A DNA stretch of 64,000 bases from Dipetalonema caudispina (GCA_013365325.1 JABVXV010000046.1:62001-126000); one strand, 5' to 3'. Shown: positions 38,801 to 51,941, counted from the first letter of the stretch. Notes: generated from the letters alone by a model not told the origin. Translations and numbers: made by a program.

Positions 38801-41800
38801 ATTAAGTTCAGTATAAAAATCGTTGGCAATCTGACCAGCGAATGGTAATAGTAAAGAAGTTATAGAAACACTAGGAGCATGCAACAAACATGATATTTCC
38901 GTGATTCATTAGAACCATATGCATTATTATTCTATGATTTCATTCAGTTTCATTGTACTGACATCAGCAGAATTTTAATTCAATTACTTACCAAACATAT
39001 GTGTTATAATGGATTGATTCAAGTGAGATAATTTTTTGAAATTAAAATGGATAAATATAATACACACAGGATGAAAAGGAACTGTACTCTTAAGACCGTT
39101 TATATCTGTTACTTATATAATTTTTTTTAGTTTGACTGTTCGATTTAATGAGTAATGTGTGGGGTTTTCTGTATAATTAAATTGTTACAGAAAACAGGAT
39201 CTGCTGGAGATATGGAGCGAGAACTGAGCGAATCACCTAGTCTGAAGAGGCAGCGATTCAGTCAAACTGGAACTACCAGTGTGGTTTCTTTCACTTCAAC
39301 TACAATTTCGTCTCAAACGAGTATTTTGTTTTATACACTGGCTATTTTATTATTTTACGTTAAACATTATCATATACATTAGTTGAAAAAAAATGTTTTT
39401 TTTTTTTTTTTTTTTCAATTTTTTAGATCTGTGAAGTTTTTGGGGAGCTTAGATCGAATTCTAAAGAAATCTGAATTTTGTAAATATTAGGTGCTGTACA
39501 AGAAGGCATATCTATACTGGAAAAAGAAGAAGCTTTGGATGTGATATCAAATTTATCTGATCTGACGGATGAAAAAGCTGATGCAACGATTGGTCGTAAG
39601 GTAATTTTCTAAATCATAGTTTTGTCTATGTTTGGTAGTCTTTTATCATATAATGTGGTACGTTTATCAATCTAATACATTTTAAAATCATAAAAATCTA
39701 TTGTCAAAAGGAATAGTTTTATTGTTTTCCATTACGATGAATGGGTGAACTTTCTATATTCAAAGAGAAGGAATTTTGAAGTGCCTGTATCAGACAGATA
39801 GTTGGGTGATTCAGATTTAAAAAAGTACGCTTTTTTTGTGCGTTGATCGTTTATTGTTGCAAAATCATTCTTTGCAGCAATAAAAGAGTATATTATATGC
39901 ACTGCTAGCTGAAGTAGAGAAAAAGTTCTCTTTTTAACCTTCTATTGATTTCCTAATCAAAATTGTTCCTTTGAAAATACTTTTTTTAATTTTTTCTGTT
40001 GCTTATACCTTCCCCGAATGAGAAATGAAGTTGAGATGATACTCATTTTTAAAGGTAACATGCATTAAGTGTACTTCACAGAAGGCAGTAAGATCTCATA
40101 AATTAATTCAGGTACCTCCGCTTCGCATATCGTTACCCCGTACACCTACTGAAGACGGTATAGCGATAGCAAGTGCTACGGATGATGTGACGTCAGTCAC
40201 AACGAGTGCTGTAAAACGAAATACTAGAAGTACCAAAAGTCTTACTCGCAGGCATCAGAGCCCTGAACAAAGTATCAATAATACTTGTGACGAAAGCATA
40301 CAACGAGTTACAAGGTTCCAACTTTCCTGACACTTATTGCTTCCAATTGAATTACAAAAAGAAAGTGAATTTTCCAAATAAAATATGAAAAATATCATTC
40401 ACTTCCTGATTATAAACTAAGTTTAATTGAAGTTTTTGTGAAATGTTAAATAGCTGTTTTTTTCTTTTTTTTTTTTTTTGTTTTGACATAATAACTTGTA
40501 ATAAAGTTGGTAAAATATTTGCAGAAGCAAACTTCGACAGTCTGGACGACAACTTCGTGATCATCCCACAGTCAACTATGAAACATCAGCGAAAAGGAAA
40601 TCAAGTAGTTGGCGACGTAATTCTACAACTACTGCATCACCAATGCCCGCTCCCTTAGCAGCAACTTCCGATGAACAAACTACTTCTAGTAATGATACTG
40701 GCGATAGAGCTGATAGTTTGTTTTTGCTACACTGTCAACTTTCATCTTTTAATAAAAAGCTTCCACATATATTTGAAAAACTTTACTTTCATTATTAGCA
40801 GTTACTGGGAAATTTTATTTCAACTACACTGTCTTTTGAACTGAAAATGCTTAGAATAATTGCAGCCGATGAAAGTTCACATTTGGAAGGAGCTGCTACA
40901 CAGAAAGACGATGAAAATACTTTATTGGCTTTGTCACTAATGAAGAAGAACAGCTATGAAGGTTTTCGAGACTTCCGTTCTGTGGTAAGACTTCGAATTT
41001 TCCTGTAAAAGAATTTCAGTCTTTTAATCATTATTGTTTAGTGGGTTCGTTCAATATGTTGTAGTATTCTCAAACGAATTGTTTTAGATTGAGGAACGCT
41101 GGGCCAAAGATGCAACCGAAGAGATTGTTACTCCAGAAAGCCCACCTAATTTTAATAATTATTTGATTGTGCAAGGAAATTACATGTCGGCAAGCAATCT
41201 AGACTCACTATCAACTCAAGAAGTAAGCCTCTTTTAAATATGTCATAATTAGTTTAATGTTTCTTATATTAAAAAGTAACTAAAAGTGAGATGAATTTCA
41301 ATGTTATGGATAATAAATTGTTGACCAAGCTTGTTCTTTTCTATTCATGAAAAATAGCGACAACCACTGCCTTAGTCGAGAGCAATAATACTTATCTATA
41401 GTACACTGTTAAAAGAAAATAGAAGAGCATGAAAAACTAGTTTTTCAAAATCATTGCTTTCAGAAAGTGGATGTTGTATTTACGGAAAAGTTAACGATAA
41501 AACTTCGTACTCTTCACACGGAGCAGCAGGAAAAGAGGAGAAATATGCACTTTTATCATCAGGTACTACTATTTATTATTCGAATTTCTCATTCTTTAGG
41601 TACTTTCGCTGCAAAATTACACTTAATTTGTTGTCACTCGATTATTTCAAAAATTTCTTTTTTAAGGTGGAACGCGAACGACTGCGGATGCAAGCAGAAA
41701 GCGAAGTAATACGTATGCTTACGCGTAAGGCAAATGAAGGCCATGAATCCTTTTCAGCAAGTGAGTCTGGTGCTCCCTTAATTTCACTGCCGAAGAAGTT

Positions 41801-42270
41801 TCAATGTCGAATTCAAATTTTTTACTGAATCCTGACTTGTTTCTGTTGTATTTCGAAATTGTTTTTATAAATTGTTCTCTTAGTGCGGGTGATTCGGGAA
41901 ACGAATTTATTCAATGCTGGTTTTTTGGAAGTGAAGCCAAAAAAATTACCGGTAATGGAAATTTCGGAAGTCAAAGTGAAATACGAGAAACTAGCAGAAA
42001 TAATGCGTAGACGACAGCAAATGGAGGCAGATGCACTATATGCTGAACAGGTTCCTCATCTGTTTTTTAATTAACTAGAGATTATTAAAACTTCGTTTTT
42101 CTAATCTTTTAACCATGGCCACGATGAAGTGAATTAGAAATTAAATTTGAAGTAAATTACAGGTATTTATATGGAATGCAGCAATTCAAAGAAGCGAAGA
42201 TGCAACATTGTCATGTTTAAAAAACGCTGTACCACATGTATCAGTTAGCTCGTTGGTTCTAAATTTTTGA
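32803..42270 (+). CDS. ANKRD11/ANKRD12-like ankyrin-repeat nuclear cofactor
   Basis: About 24 exons fit one frame and give some 1023 residues: 32803-32917, 33383-33555, 35299-35403, 35489-35673, 35749-35827, 35911-36096, 36179-36236, 36276-36377, 36451-36600, 36680-36718, 36977-37029, 37204-37277, 37408-37680, 37937-38060, 39191-39320, 39491-39600, 40112-40314, 40525-40715, 40866-40984, 41088-41222, 41464-41562, 41667-41760, 41884-42050, 42163-42270. Ankyrin repeats at about 136-250: [48 protein letters not shown], then [10 protein letters not shown]. An AT-hook-like GRRRGRG is near residue 532. The C-terminal part ([63 protein letters not shown]) resembles the conserved ANKRD11/12 tail. Those proteins recruit histone deacetylases to nuclear receptors. 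Exons 4, 7-11 have the weakest junctions. Confidence 0.82.
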
Positions 42271-43286
42271 GGATGTTAGTGTTCAACATTTCTTGCCAGT
42301 ATAATCATTATGTTGGTTTTCATGCTTCTCCATTAATTTTCAGGCTATTTAATTACATAGTAGAAAAGTAGGAGTGTGAACTGCCTTCTTTCTTTTCCAC
42401 TTGTTTCTTTTTTAAGTATGTCAGACTAATGATACTTGAATATGGTTGCCTATTCAGTAATCCAAAAGACTGTTAATTTTCGTTTTTCTAAAAACTCATA
42501 CTAGGTTGAATTGTAAATTGTATGGCTGAGCAGTAGTTTGACTGTAAAAGCTAGTGTAGAACCTTAGTTGAGTGATTGCGAAAAGGAGCTGTTTGAGTAT
42601 GTCCATGTAAAATGTAATCTGAGCAACTAAGTTTCAATTTGCTCATGTCAGTTTTGAAGTTTAAATAGTATTTTTTACTTATATTTTGCGTTACTGCCAC
42701 TGCTTCGCTTTCGTCATATTCCTTTAGCTTTTTGTATGTTAATTATAACTGAGAATTTTTTTGCAGAAATGGTATCAATAGTGCAGTGGATTGTCTGTGG
42801 CAGTGATGATATCGAGAATTTTCGGGTAAAAATGGAGGATGTATCTGGTATCCTCTAACAGTTTGATCAGTGCTAGGTTAAGTTGTCTTGAAGTATTCGG
42901 CATTACTAATGTTATTTCATTTCTCCGATAACTTACAGAATTAAAAGTTATTGGTATGATTACAATTGGTGATTCCAGTTCCTTTGTGATTCAAGAAAGA
43001 AGTTGATGAATACTTACATATATGTTGCATCGTGTCCAGTTTGATCCTTGCCTAAGTTGTTTGAGTTTTCAGATTGTTAGATTTCTTTCGTGATTTTTAT
43101 TAGAAGATAAAGTTTTGGTCACTGATTCTGTGTCAAAATGAAGTTATTTGATTCGAGATCTTCTGGAGAACCACTCTATATTTTTCCGAAAAGTTTTTAT
43201 TAAAACTGCATACGGTGTGGTGACATGTAAACTCTATATAAACAACTTAAATCCAGTCTGTGAGAGGGAAGAAAGTCTTTCTTGCT

Positions 43287-43340
<54 letters not shown>

Positions 43341-43540
43341 TTATATTTCAAGTTCTTTCTTCATCTTCCATGACAAGTACTAGCACAAATACATTTCTTT
43401 ATAATATCCGAAACGTAATACCAGTGAGCATAAAGGGACGTAAAATATTGGAGAGGATAGTAGCAACTGTCTCTTCGTTCAGCTGCATTCGATATTAAAT
43501 TTAATGTCCATATGTTGGTCATTCCATGTAATGATAAAGA
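42271..43540. other. Spacer between the ANKRD11/12-like gene and EMC8/9
   Basis: No supported gene. After a TTTGCAG at 42760-42766 a 29-codon frame begins MVSIVQWIVCGSDD and stops; it may be an upstream leader or noise. A TA microsatellite is inside this stretch. Confidence 0.45.
43293..43337. repeat. (TA)n microsatellite
   Basis: About 45 bases of pure alternating AT, 200 bp upstream of the EMC8/9 start codon. Its length is probably variable and possibly mis-assembled. Confidence 0.95.
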
Positions 43541-45284
43541 ATGCATTCACCAGCATTCACTTTGCGTGGTTATGCAAAAATGATATTGCACGCTTATAAA
43601 TATCCGCATCGACCAGTTGTTGGTTTTCTTATCGGAGAAATCAGGGTAACGAAATTTTTTGAAATATTTATAAATATAACTTGATACGTTCTACACATTT
43701 AGAAAGCCATTGAGTGCTAGTTTTAATTTACCATTTTAATGCATTTTAGATGTTTTTTACATTCCTGAGTGAGTAGTAACAGGAAGTTTAATAAATTCGG
43801 TTCGAATGTACTTTTTTTTCTAATGGAGTGTATATAAAGCATTAGAAAAGTTAAAATTTAGGTATTGGGGCGGCTTTGTGATATGCAATGACTGACAAAT
43901 CAGTCAATTAAAGCATTTGGATGAAATTTTATGTGGGATAGAATTGCGTGTGATACCAAATTTTTTTTAGAATAACAGCGAATTGATATGCACTGACGCT
44001 ATACCCGTATTACATGAAAGTGCTTCTTTAAGCATGGCTTTGGAAGCAGCTTTGATATGTATAGATGATTGCACGAAAGATGGTTGTACTCTTGTTGGGC
44101 TCTATTTTTGCAATCAGTCACTTTCAGACACTAGGTAAACGTAGATTTCTTTCAGAAAACATTGGATTTAGAGAAATCACACTTTTCCACTTTTTCTATA
44201 AATTATAACTTTATTGCAGGAAAATATTTCTTTGAGTTTGGCTTTTAATGATTCGTTTCAGTCTTGATCCATATGCAGTGCGAGTTGCTGAAAAAATTGT
44301 TTCGAATTATCCGAATACATTCCTCGTCCAAGTGATTCTTTTTTCTCTTGAAGATTTTATAAGATACTATTATTATAACAAACAATTAATGGGGAGGTGG
44401 AGTGGTTCTCTATAATCGTCAAAACCACCGGGCATGTTAAATAATGTATTCGTTCTCCGAAAGATGGCATAATTATTCATAGGATTGTTGAATGATCATG
44501 TTATCATTTAACAGCGACATAGACAGTAAATAAGCTTTTGAAAACTTTAGCAGACAGCAGTATATATGCACCTTTTTTCCTGACATTGTGTAATTTTTTC
44601 ATCTTCGTTCTTATTTCCTTGCATCATGCGTAGATCCTTCTAAAACGTAATGTTTATTGTTAGATTTTTCTTCACATCTGCTCTTTGACAGCAGTGATTA
44701 TTGACTATTGGTATGGTAGAATATTTTTGTATGATATGCTGAAATATTCATTCCTGACAAACTGATTTATTCAAGAAAATCTACAAAAAGCATTCGGAAA
44801 ATCATAGTGATATTTCAAACGTGTATTGCAGATCGACAATTCCCTTCTTGGTATATCATCATTTAAACCTGCTATTCGAGTTTATACTTTAGATAACAAA
44901 TTGTGGAAGATAAAAAGGTATCTTTATTGCTACTGATCTCACAAACAGATATAAATGTTTTTCTGACAATTAAATCGCAAATTTAACTCAATATTGCATG
45001 TTAGATTGTGTGATATTTACTTTCTCTCTATTCTGCATATTATGTAAGTGTTGGGAAATTCATCGCTTTGCATTATCACTAATCTTTTATGTGAGAATGA
45101 TTTCAGATTCACTATATTAAACGAAGAAACAGTTTTGTCGATCGTTTCTAGTGCCATACAAACGAAATTATATCTCGAAATTATGGATTTTGAAAATCAT
45201 TTGGACAATCCTATTAATGATTATTGGAATACAGCACTGAATGAAAAGTTGGAACAGTCATCGTGGCGAAATACTTGCAATTGA
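43541..45284 (+). CDS. emc-8: ER membrane protein complex subunit 8/9
   Basis: Five exons, 43541-43645, 43971-44134, 44262-44331, 44832-44917 and 45107-45284, join in phase to 200 residues (human EMC8 is about 210). EMC8/9 is the cytosolic MPN-like subunit of the ER membrane complex, which inserts multi-span and tail-anchored membrane proteins. Family blocks are FTLRGYAKMILHAYKYPH, VVGFLIGE, IPVLHESASLSMALEAAL, LVGLYFCN, VAEKIVSN, IDNSLLGISSFKPAIRVY and MDFENHLDNPINDYWN near the end. The catalytic metal-binding JAMM residues are not apparent, as expected in this family. Three in-frame stops (TAA TGA TAA) lie just upstream of the ATG, so the start is well fixed. Confidence 0.92.
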
Positions 45285-46160
45285 TCTTATTCTCAGCCTA
45301 GTCATTTTCTGTTTTGCTTTTGTTGTTTGAAAGCTATTTTGTTAGTAATAAGTACAAGTATACTATTCCACAGGAGATTATAAAAACAAAATTCTGCAAG
45401 AAAAAATATGTGAAGTACACCGATCTTCTCACTTACATTTTTTCACTACCGCAGTTCTTCAACATCCAGCTAGACGGATTTTTCAAATGATTGCAATCGT
45501 TTAGGTTTAATTAGGCAGCGCAAAAAGTACTGGAACTTCCAACAACCTTGATGAACATTACTTACCTAATAGTACATTCAAATGCTCGCTACGATAATGC
45601 CCTTTTACAGTGTAGTCCTAAATTCTTACAAGGTGTTTGATGGCATTCCGGAGTTGTGCATCGGTTTTTGTTCGAGGGTTTATTTGCAACAATGCAATTT
45701 TTCACTTCGTCAGGAATAATTTTGTACTGTGGCATATCATGTTGAATATGCTTCGAAAACAGTTCGCACAAGCTATAGAGGATCAAAGCGCGACTTGATG
45801 GCATTGGTGAATTCATCGCGTCAGCTTGAAATTACTTTGATTGTACTTATTCCAATCTCTGAACAAGAAATTATTCAGAAATCGATGATATGGTTGATTC
45901 CTGTTGTGAAGTAAGGACTGTTGAATACAGTGCTTCTATTCTCCACAAAATTCAAATCAATTTGAAAATTTTTAAATTATTTTCCTCACCCGACGAAAGT
46001 CAGTTCACTTTCCGGTGCAAGTGCGATTGGTCGGTTTATTTACACTGAACTGCTGCGTTTTAAGGATTCTTGAAGTGTATCCATAATTATATGCGATCTG
46101 ATGCTTCTGTGACAAACTTCACTTTAAATGATACAGTGATTCTGTTCCAGGATTTCGAAA
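45285..46160. other. Spacer between EMC8/9 and the DCST-like gene
   Basis: 877 bp without a supported gene. It holds a mariner-terminus-like sequence at 45511-45535 and an unrecognised 75-codon open frame on the minus strand (45589-45816). TTCCAG at 46145-46150, 10 bp before the next ATG, is a good spliced-leader acceptor. Confidence 0.5.
45511..45535 (+). mobile_element. Possible degenerate mariner terminal repeat
   Basis: TTAGGCAGCGCAAAAAGTAC resembles the terminal inverted repeat of irritans-type mariners (TTAGGTTGGTGCAAAAGTA as I recall it) and is preceded by TTTAA with a TA-like target context. I could not find a matching inverted end within 1 kb, nor a readable transposase. It is at best a fragment. 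Confidence 0.3.
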
Positions 46161-49100
46161 ATGTTGATAAACGTACTGCGTAGGCCAAATCAAAGAGCGC
46201 TTAAAAAGTTGAAAGAGCTGCGTTTTATTGCGGAAAACTGTCGGCGATTAGTTGCTGGAGAAGAACCTCTTGTGGATAAGCGTAGGTTGTCATATAAGCA
46301 TTTCTGAAAAGTTCCGGGAGACAGTGTAATAAAATTTACTTTGCAGGCAAAGAATTTTGGATGAAATGTGGCGTCCTTTTCCCACCACTTTACCCGAGTC
46401 CGAAACCTATCCCACGAAACGCTTATGAACGATTGTTCATTTATGGTACCAGGTTTCTTTTCAGAATTTTCTGTCAAATTCGTTTTATCATTTTTAACTT
46501 CAACCAATGGTTCTGCTTCATCTTAGCATTTGCTTTTTTTCAGAGAGAATGATCTGTTGCGTATTATATTTAGTTTTCTACTCTGTGAATTTGTTGGCCT
46601 GCTATTCTTCATTTCTATTGCCCTCAAGTATTTCGTCTTCCCTAGTCGGTATTAGTTTTTTATGCCTTCTCCAATAAATTGTTCTTATACTTATTGCAGG
46701 TGTAATAAATCTTAAACACAGTTTTATAACTAGCTTCAATGTTCATTGCTCTTTATCCTACCAGACAACTCAAAATATAGTGATACGAAGTTACAGAATT
46801 AGTTCATCTGTAACTTTTATGGAAGATGACCGGGCATCATTTAACAACTTTTATTCATTGTAGATTAGGAGTGTATGTAAGCATCGTTGTACAATTGATA
46901 TTGGGTCTGATGATACCATTCCCATCGATTCGAGCCATTATCCTGATTGCCATAGTCAAGTTAACTACTAGCCGGCTTCGTTCCATCCTTCTCATGTTTA
47001 TAATAGTGTGGGCTTTTCAAGTTAGTTTTATCCACTCCTGATTGTTATACTTAAGATAAAACATTAAGATTGCGATTGCTGTAATGGTTTGGTAAGATAT
47101 GAATTATTTTTGAGATCCGTAAAAATATATTAGTTGATAGAATGATAACTTCTAGATGTTTTTGATTTACAGATACCAGCAACTAACACAACTCGTAATT
47201 TGCAAATGCTCGCAGAATCTGTTGCTTGCGTGAGTGATTCGGCGATTCAAATTGGCAACAAACTTGTTACTGAAGTTAATATGCAAACTAATAAGGTTGC
47301 TATTAATTTGTTTGTAACATCAGTTACGTATTTTTCTTTGCTATACTATCAAAATAAGATACCAAGAATTGTAAGCAGCATACCGAAATTCCGGATTTTG
47401 TTCCTTTTTGGAAATGCCTATCACGCTATGCTGTATTTCAAGAAGATTAAGGGGTTTTTAAATTTTTTATTTTAGCTTTCATTGTCAGGATTAAAAGAAC
47501 AAGCTCATTTTTTCACAATGCATCTTAAAAATTTTCGAAATACCATGCGCAAGTTGCAAAGTATTATCGTAAAGTAAGTTTTTTTTTTTTTTTTTTCTTT
47601 TTATTTAGCTAATATTTCTTGCTGACATTTGCTAATTACTAAGTTTCTTTAAGCTTTATTTTAGGTTCGGTAAGCAAACGAAAGATTATTTGGTACAGCT
47701 ACTCACAGTCAAAGAGTATTGCCAGCGATTCTTCATTGGTCCCTATTACTTTGTACGTATTTATTTATATGATTTAAGATTATTAAAGGCAAAAAATCCC
47801 TAAAAAGACAGAAATCTTCGGAAGATAAAAATCAGTAGTGAATGCGAACATATTGTCCTTTAAAAATGCATTTTCCAGTGTCTTCGAATTTTTGATGAGA
47901 GCGCTCAACATTGTGATCGGCTTACTCTGTATCGTGGATTACCAGTTTGTAAATTCGTGAAGGATATGAGAATGGTTCTGACAATGTTTCTTACCATTAA
48001 TCTTTTAGATTAGGTACATTTGTAGTAAAGGATGATAAGGTATGACTCTGAAGGAATTATTTTACTATACGGAATCCCAAATAGCCGTGTCCTACGCATG
48101 TTGACTGAGAAAGCAATAGCAGAATAAGGTAGAAAGCCAAGGGATTTTGATTTTAATGGTTCAGTATAATTTATGATTCAGATTTGTGATGCGGCACGAT
48201 TTGGTGAGCTAGTTTGTGATATCCCAGAGAAGATGAAGGGAAGTCTGAAATCCGGCTTTCTGACATTAACGAAGGATAAAATGAAAGTTGCTATGAACTC
48301 TGTTATGAACGATTACAATATCAGTTTCCTTGTAGTTCGTAACTTCAGTATCCTAATTTATGATTGATTTATTGCTAAATGGTAACATATCTGACCTCTT
48401 TATAATCTCCTTAATAAAACATTATATAGTATACCTATAGATGCTCTACGGGAATGCTAAGGATTGTGCGAAATGACTTATTTATTTTAATATTCAAATA
48501 TGGGAAATCAGTTTGTTTAGATAAGATTATTAAATTATTTCTAGATTTTTCCCTTAACATAGTTGAAATACGATGAGATTTTACAACCATTTTACAGAAA
48601 GAGGCCAAAGCAACAAAAAAATCCTGGGATGAATTAGAGATTTCACTGAATCATACGATGGAAAGCAATCGTACACAAACGTTCCAATTCGGAAAAATGA
48701 AGTAAAAAGTATAATATGCACTTATAATTATTCCATTAAATTCAATATTCCTATCAGTACTTAATTTAGGGAAGAATTGGAAAGAATCCTGGATCAGTTC
48801 AAATTTTTTGTGGATATTTTGGCTACAACGGTCAGGTTTATTATTCCCAATTTGGTCATCTTAACATTGTTTATGGTAACCAGTTTTTCATCGCATATTG
48901 TTACTTTTTTGGGAGTCCAAAGGATCAGCTTCTTTGAAATGCAGTACATTATACATTTTTCATATGAAATACCAACAATCCTTACATTTGAAAGAAAATC
49001 AGAGATTTGCAACTGCTTACATCATTTTTATCAGGCGCTGGTGTACGTTATGAAGTATAAGCACAAGGAGAAAGTGGATAATGTCTATATAACAGAAGAA

Positions 49101-51941
49101 TTTCAAAAAATTGACATGGTGCGGGAGGCACAAGGACAGCCTTCTTTACTTCCACTCTTACCTAAAGAACGAAAAATAGTTAGTTTACTTCTCATCTCAC
49201 ATTTACATTTCGATTAGAATATAAGACATCGATTTTTTAGTTATAATAAAAGCTGTATTGATGAAAACCTTCTAATTTATTTGCAGTTAGTAGAGATCGA
49301 TAATTCAAATGCATCTCCATAAGGATGAAAATAATTAAATTGGAAAATCAAGTAAACTATGTAGTTTGTTGCAGTATATTGAAGGATTCACATTACACAT
49401 GACATCAAAGGAGAAAATGAGAATGTTGTTTACATTTGCGATCACATTAATTGGCGGTTTCATGCCTATGTTTTTAATACTGCTGGATATATTCACATAT
49501 CAAATGCTTTATTTCACTTATTCATTTCTACAGTCTAACGCTACTCGCACAGATCGACTTGATTTCTATAATCTCAAAGTATATTTTATTATTCGCTTTG
49601 CCCTATATTACACTCTCCATATCTTAAATCATTTCATCTTCTAGGCTGCTGGAGAAGGTTTTGTGGCGAAACTTCTGCAGAGAATTCTTCACATATTTCA
49701 TCCGATCACAGGAAGTCAACATAGTGATGATAATTGGAGACAATGTTTCACTGAGCCCAATCCACCCGATTTTCAACTGATTCGGCTAATAATATTTTTA
49801 TACTTAATTACTCTTCTGCTGTGCGTTGTACAGGTAAAAACTGATCAGGCAATTCATCACTTAGTTCAAGTTACCTTATCTAAAACAAGCATTCGATCAA
49901 ATCATTCAGAAATTACTGCGCTCACTAATATTAAGTTCAAATAATTGATTAACGGATGAGTATTCCATCAATTGCTGCAGACGGTCGCTGAAATAATGGA
50001 ACTCTTTCGTTAATCACTCGATTAAATTATTTGTTATAATATTTGAATTGATTAATTTATACTATGCAAACCTCCTCTTGTTTTCAAACTTTCCGTATTT
50101 TGAAAACAGCTAGTCATAACCTTGCTAATTGCAAATTCTTATTAATCCCAAGATCACGATTTCGAAGGCATGAAACAACCATTTAATACTTAATAATATT
50201 CCGGGGCTGAAAATTTCCTGTAGGACTATAGTATTGGAAAAAGGCACTGTATGTCATATGTGAGTGAAAGTTACTTAGGCATTCATTGCAGAACATAGTT
50301 ACTTAAAGTGTTGAAGTTTACGGATAGTTGAAATAAAGTGGAAACTGATTGATGAGTACGAGTTCCTGGCTCCAATTTTCCATGATCGGGCTATGGACTT
50401 TTTTGAAACAGTGACAGGAACTGTTGGTGCCAGCATTAGGATTAATAATACACACCATGTTACGAATAAAGTAGTGAAAGTGAAAAGGAAAATTGTACAA
50501 ATTTCAAATAATTAAAATAATCAAATTTATGTAGACGTTAATTCAAATCAATTAATCGAATTTTAAATAATTAAATCAATTAATCTATGTTAATTCAAAT
50601 GATTAAAATAATTAAAATTATGTAGACGCATATAATGAGAGCTGCCGATTCTTAGGTATATGTAGTAAGATGTCGACATTTGATTGCGCAGTATTATTGG
50701 CCGGAAAGAATAAAACCACGCACTTTATGGTTGTATAACCAAGTTCTCGAAGGTCGTAAAAATATTCTGACACAATTGGTAAAAGCTGCCAAAGAAAAGG
50801 TTTGATTTTCATTCTTGAAGTCATAAAAAGAATATTTGGAGAGCTAAAAATCTGATTTAAGAAGCTCAAAGATCAGCTGGTTGAAGATGAAATTAGCGGT
50901 CGAGGAAATCTTGTAAATCGTGGCTTGACGGTGTTAAGTACTGATCAGTACAGATGTACAAGATGTCTGCGACCAGATCTCAGTATCGCCGATGCAAGGT
51001 TAGCGAACTCTTAGCGGATCAAAATTAGCAACTTTTACAGAGAGTAACTATGACAAAAAAGATTAATAAGACATCGAAAATGCTTCAAAGCCCTAAGCTT
51101 TCACATATCTTGGATTTGAGAGGAGAATTTAAACTATTTTGGATCAGTTTTTTATTTGATTTCAAGATGTTTTAATTTAATTTCAATATGCTTCTACTGT
51201 GAATACTATCAAAAAAGATAAAAGATGATGACGATAACAAATGGGAACTGTGAAAGTGAAAATAATACGAAAAACCAATGCAAAGAAAAAGTTTCTACTC
51301 CAAAAAATGCAGTTCGTATGCCGAATACGGCGGTGGCATTCATTATGTATTACAGTTTCAGTAACTCAAGAATATGTCCTAATTGCAACAATTTATATTG
51401 TACCGATTGCTATGCTGTCAAAAAAAAATGCTTAGAGTGTGGCGCAAGCTTACAGGTCAGTGAGATGCGCATACCATAATATATCGGAATTCTTCTGTAA
51501 CTTTTTATTTCTAATCCAAATCTCGTGTCATTTATTGTCGACCATTTCCAAATATTTCCCTCGTTCTTTTTTTTTTTTTTTTCTTATAGTTTTTTTACAG
51601 AAGAAGTGTATAAAAAAACTTCTTAAAATTTCTGTCGCTAACATAAAATTAGCTCCAATAATGATTTTTTTAAAAATATGGTGTTCGTGTTCAGTTATTT
51701 GTATAAATTTATAACTTTATGCAAAACGTAATCATTCCAGGCAGTATTGAATGAAACCGAATTTTATATAGATAGCAGCTGCGAAGAGGATGAACCTGAT
51801 ACTGGTATGGATGATATATCTATTCATTCACTTTTTCATATTTTCTTGATATTATTTCATGTAAATAGGTAATGATATTTTATAGTACTTCTGTATGAGT
51901 GTTTCCTTGCAGGAACACCGGAAATCATATCTTCGATGTAG
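46161..51941 (+). CDS. DC-STAMP-domain sperm membrane protein (SPE-42/SPE-49, DCST1/2 family)
   Basis: Nineteen exons join in phase to about 747 residues: 46161-46281, 46347-46452, 46544-46627, 46864-47020, 47173-47295, 47476-47573, 47665-47752, 47879-47974, 48182-48331, 48598-48701, 48770-48875, 49035-49178, 49375-49578, 49645-49833, 50656-50799, 50862-50998, 51356-51455, 51741-51804, 51913-51941. Membrane spans appear at about 80-102 and 108-128, a further hydrophobic block near 140-156, then near 390-411, 480-505 and 572-590. The DC-STAMP region covers exons 11-15 and includes YYWPERIKPRTLWLYNQVLE. The C-terminus has a C4-C4 finger: YRCTRC, then ICPNCNNLYCTDC and KKCLECG. Six spans plus this finger is the layout of C. 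elegans SPE-42/SPE-49, Drosophila Sneaky and human DCST1/2, which sperm need for egg fusion or fertilisation. I cannot say which paralogue. The end of exon 8 (47956 or 47974) is the least certain point. Confidence 0.88.
50503..50628. repeat. Imperfect 35-bp direct repeat in a DCST-like intron
   Basis: 50503-50537 and 50594-50628 share TTCAAATxATTAAAATAAT followed by a variable A/T pair and TATGTAGACG, with only a few differences. The bases between are similar AATTAA-type sequence, and the second copy ends 27 bp before the exon at 50656. Probably a local duplication. Confidence 0.75.

Noticed and set aside
48777..49217. 146-codon open frame
   Set aside because: It runs through an intron of the DCST-like gene; only 48770-48875 and 49035-49178 fit as exons.
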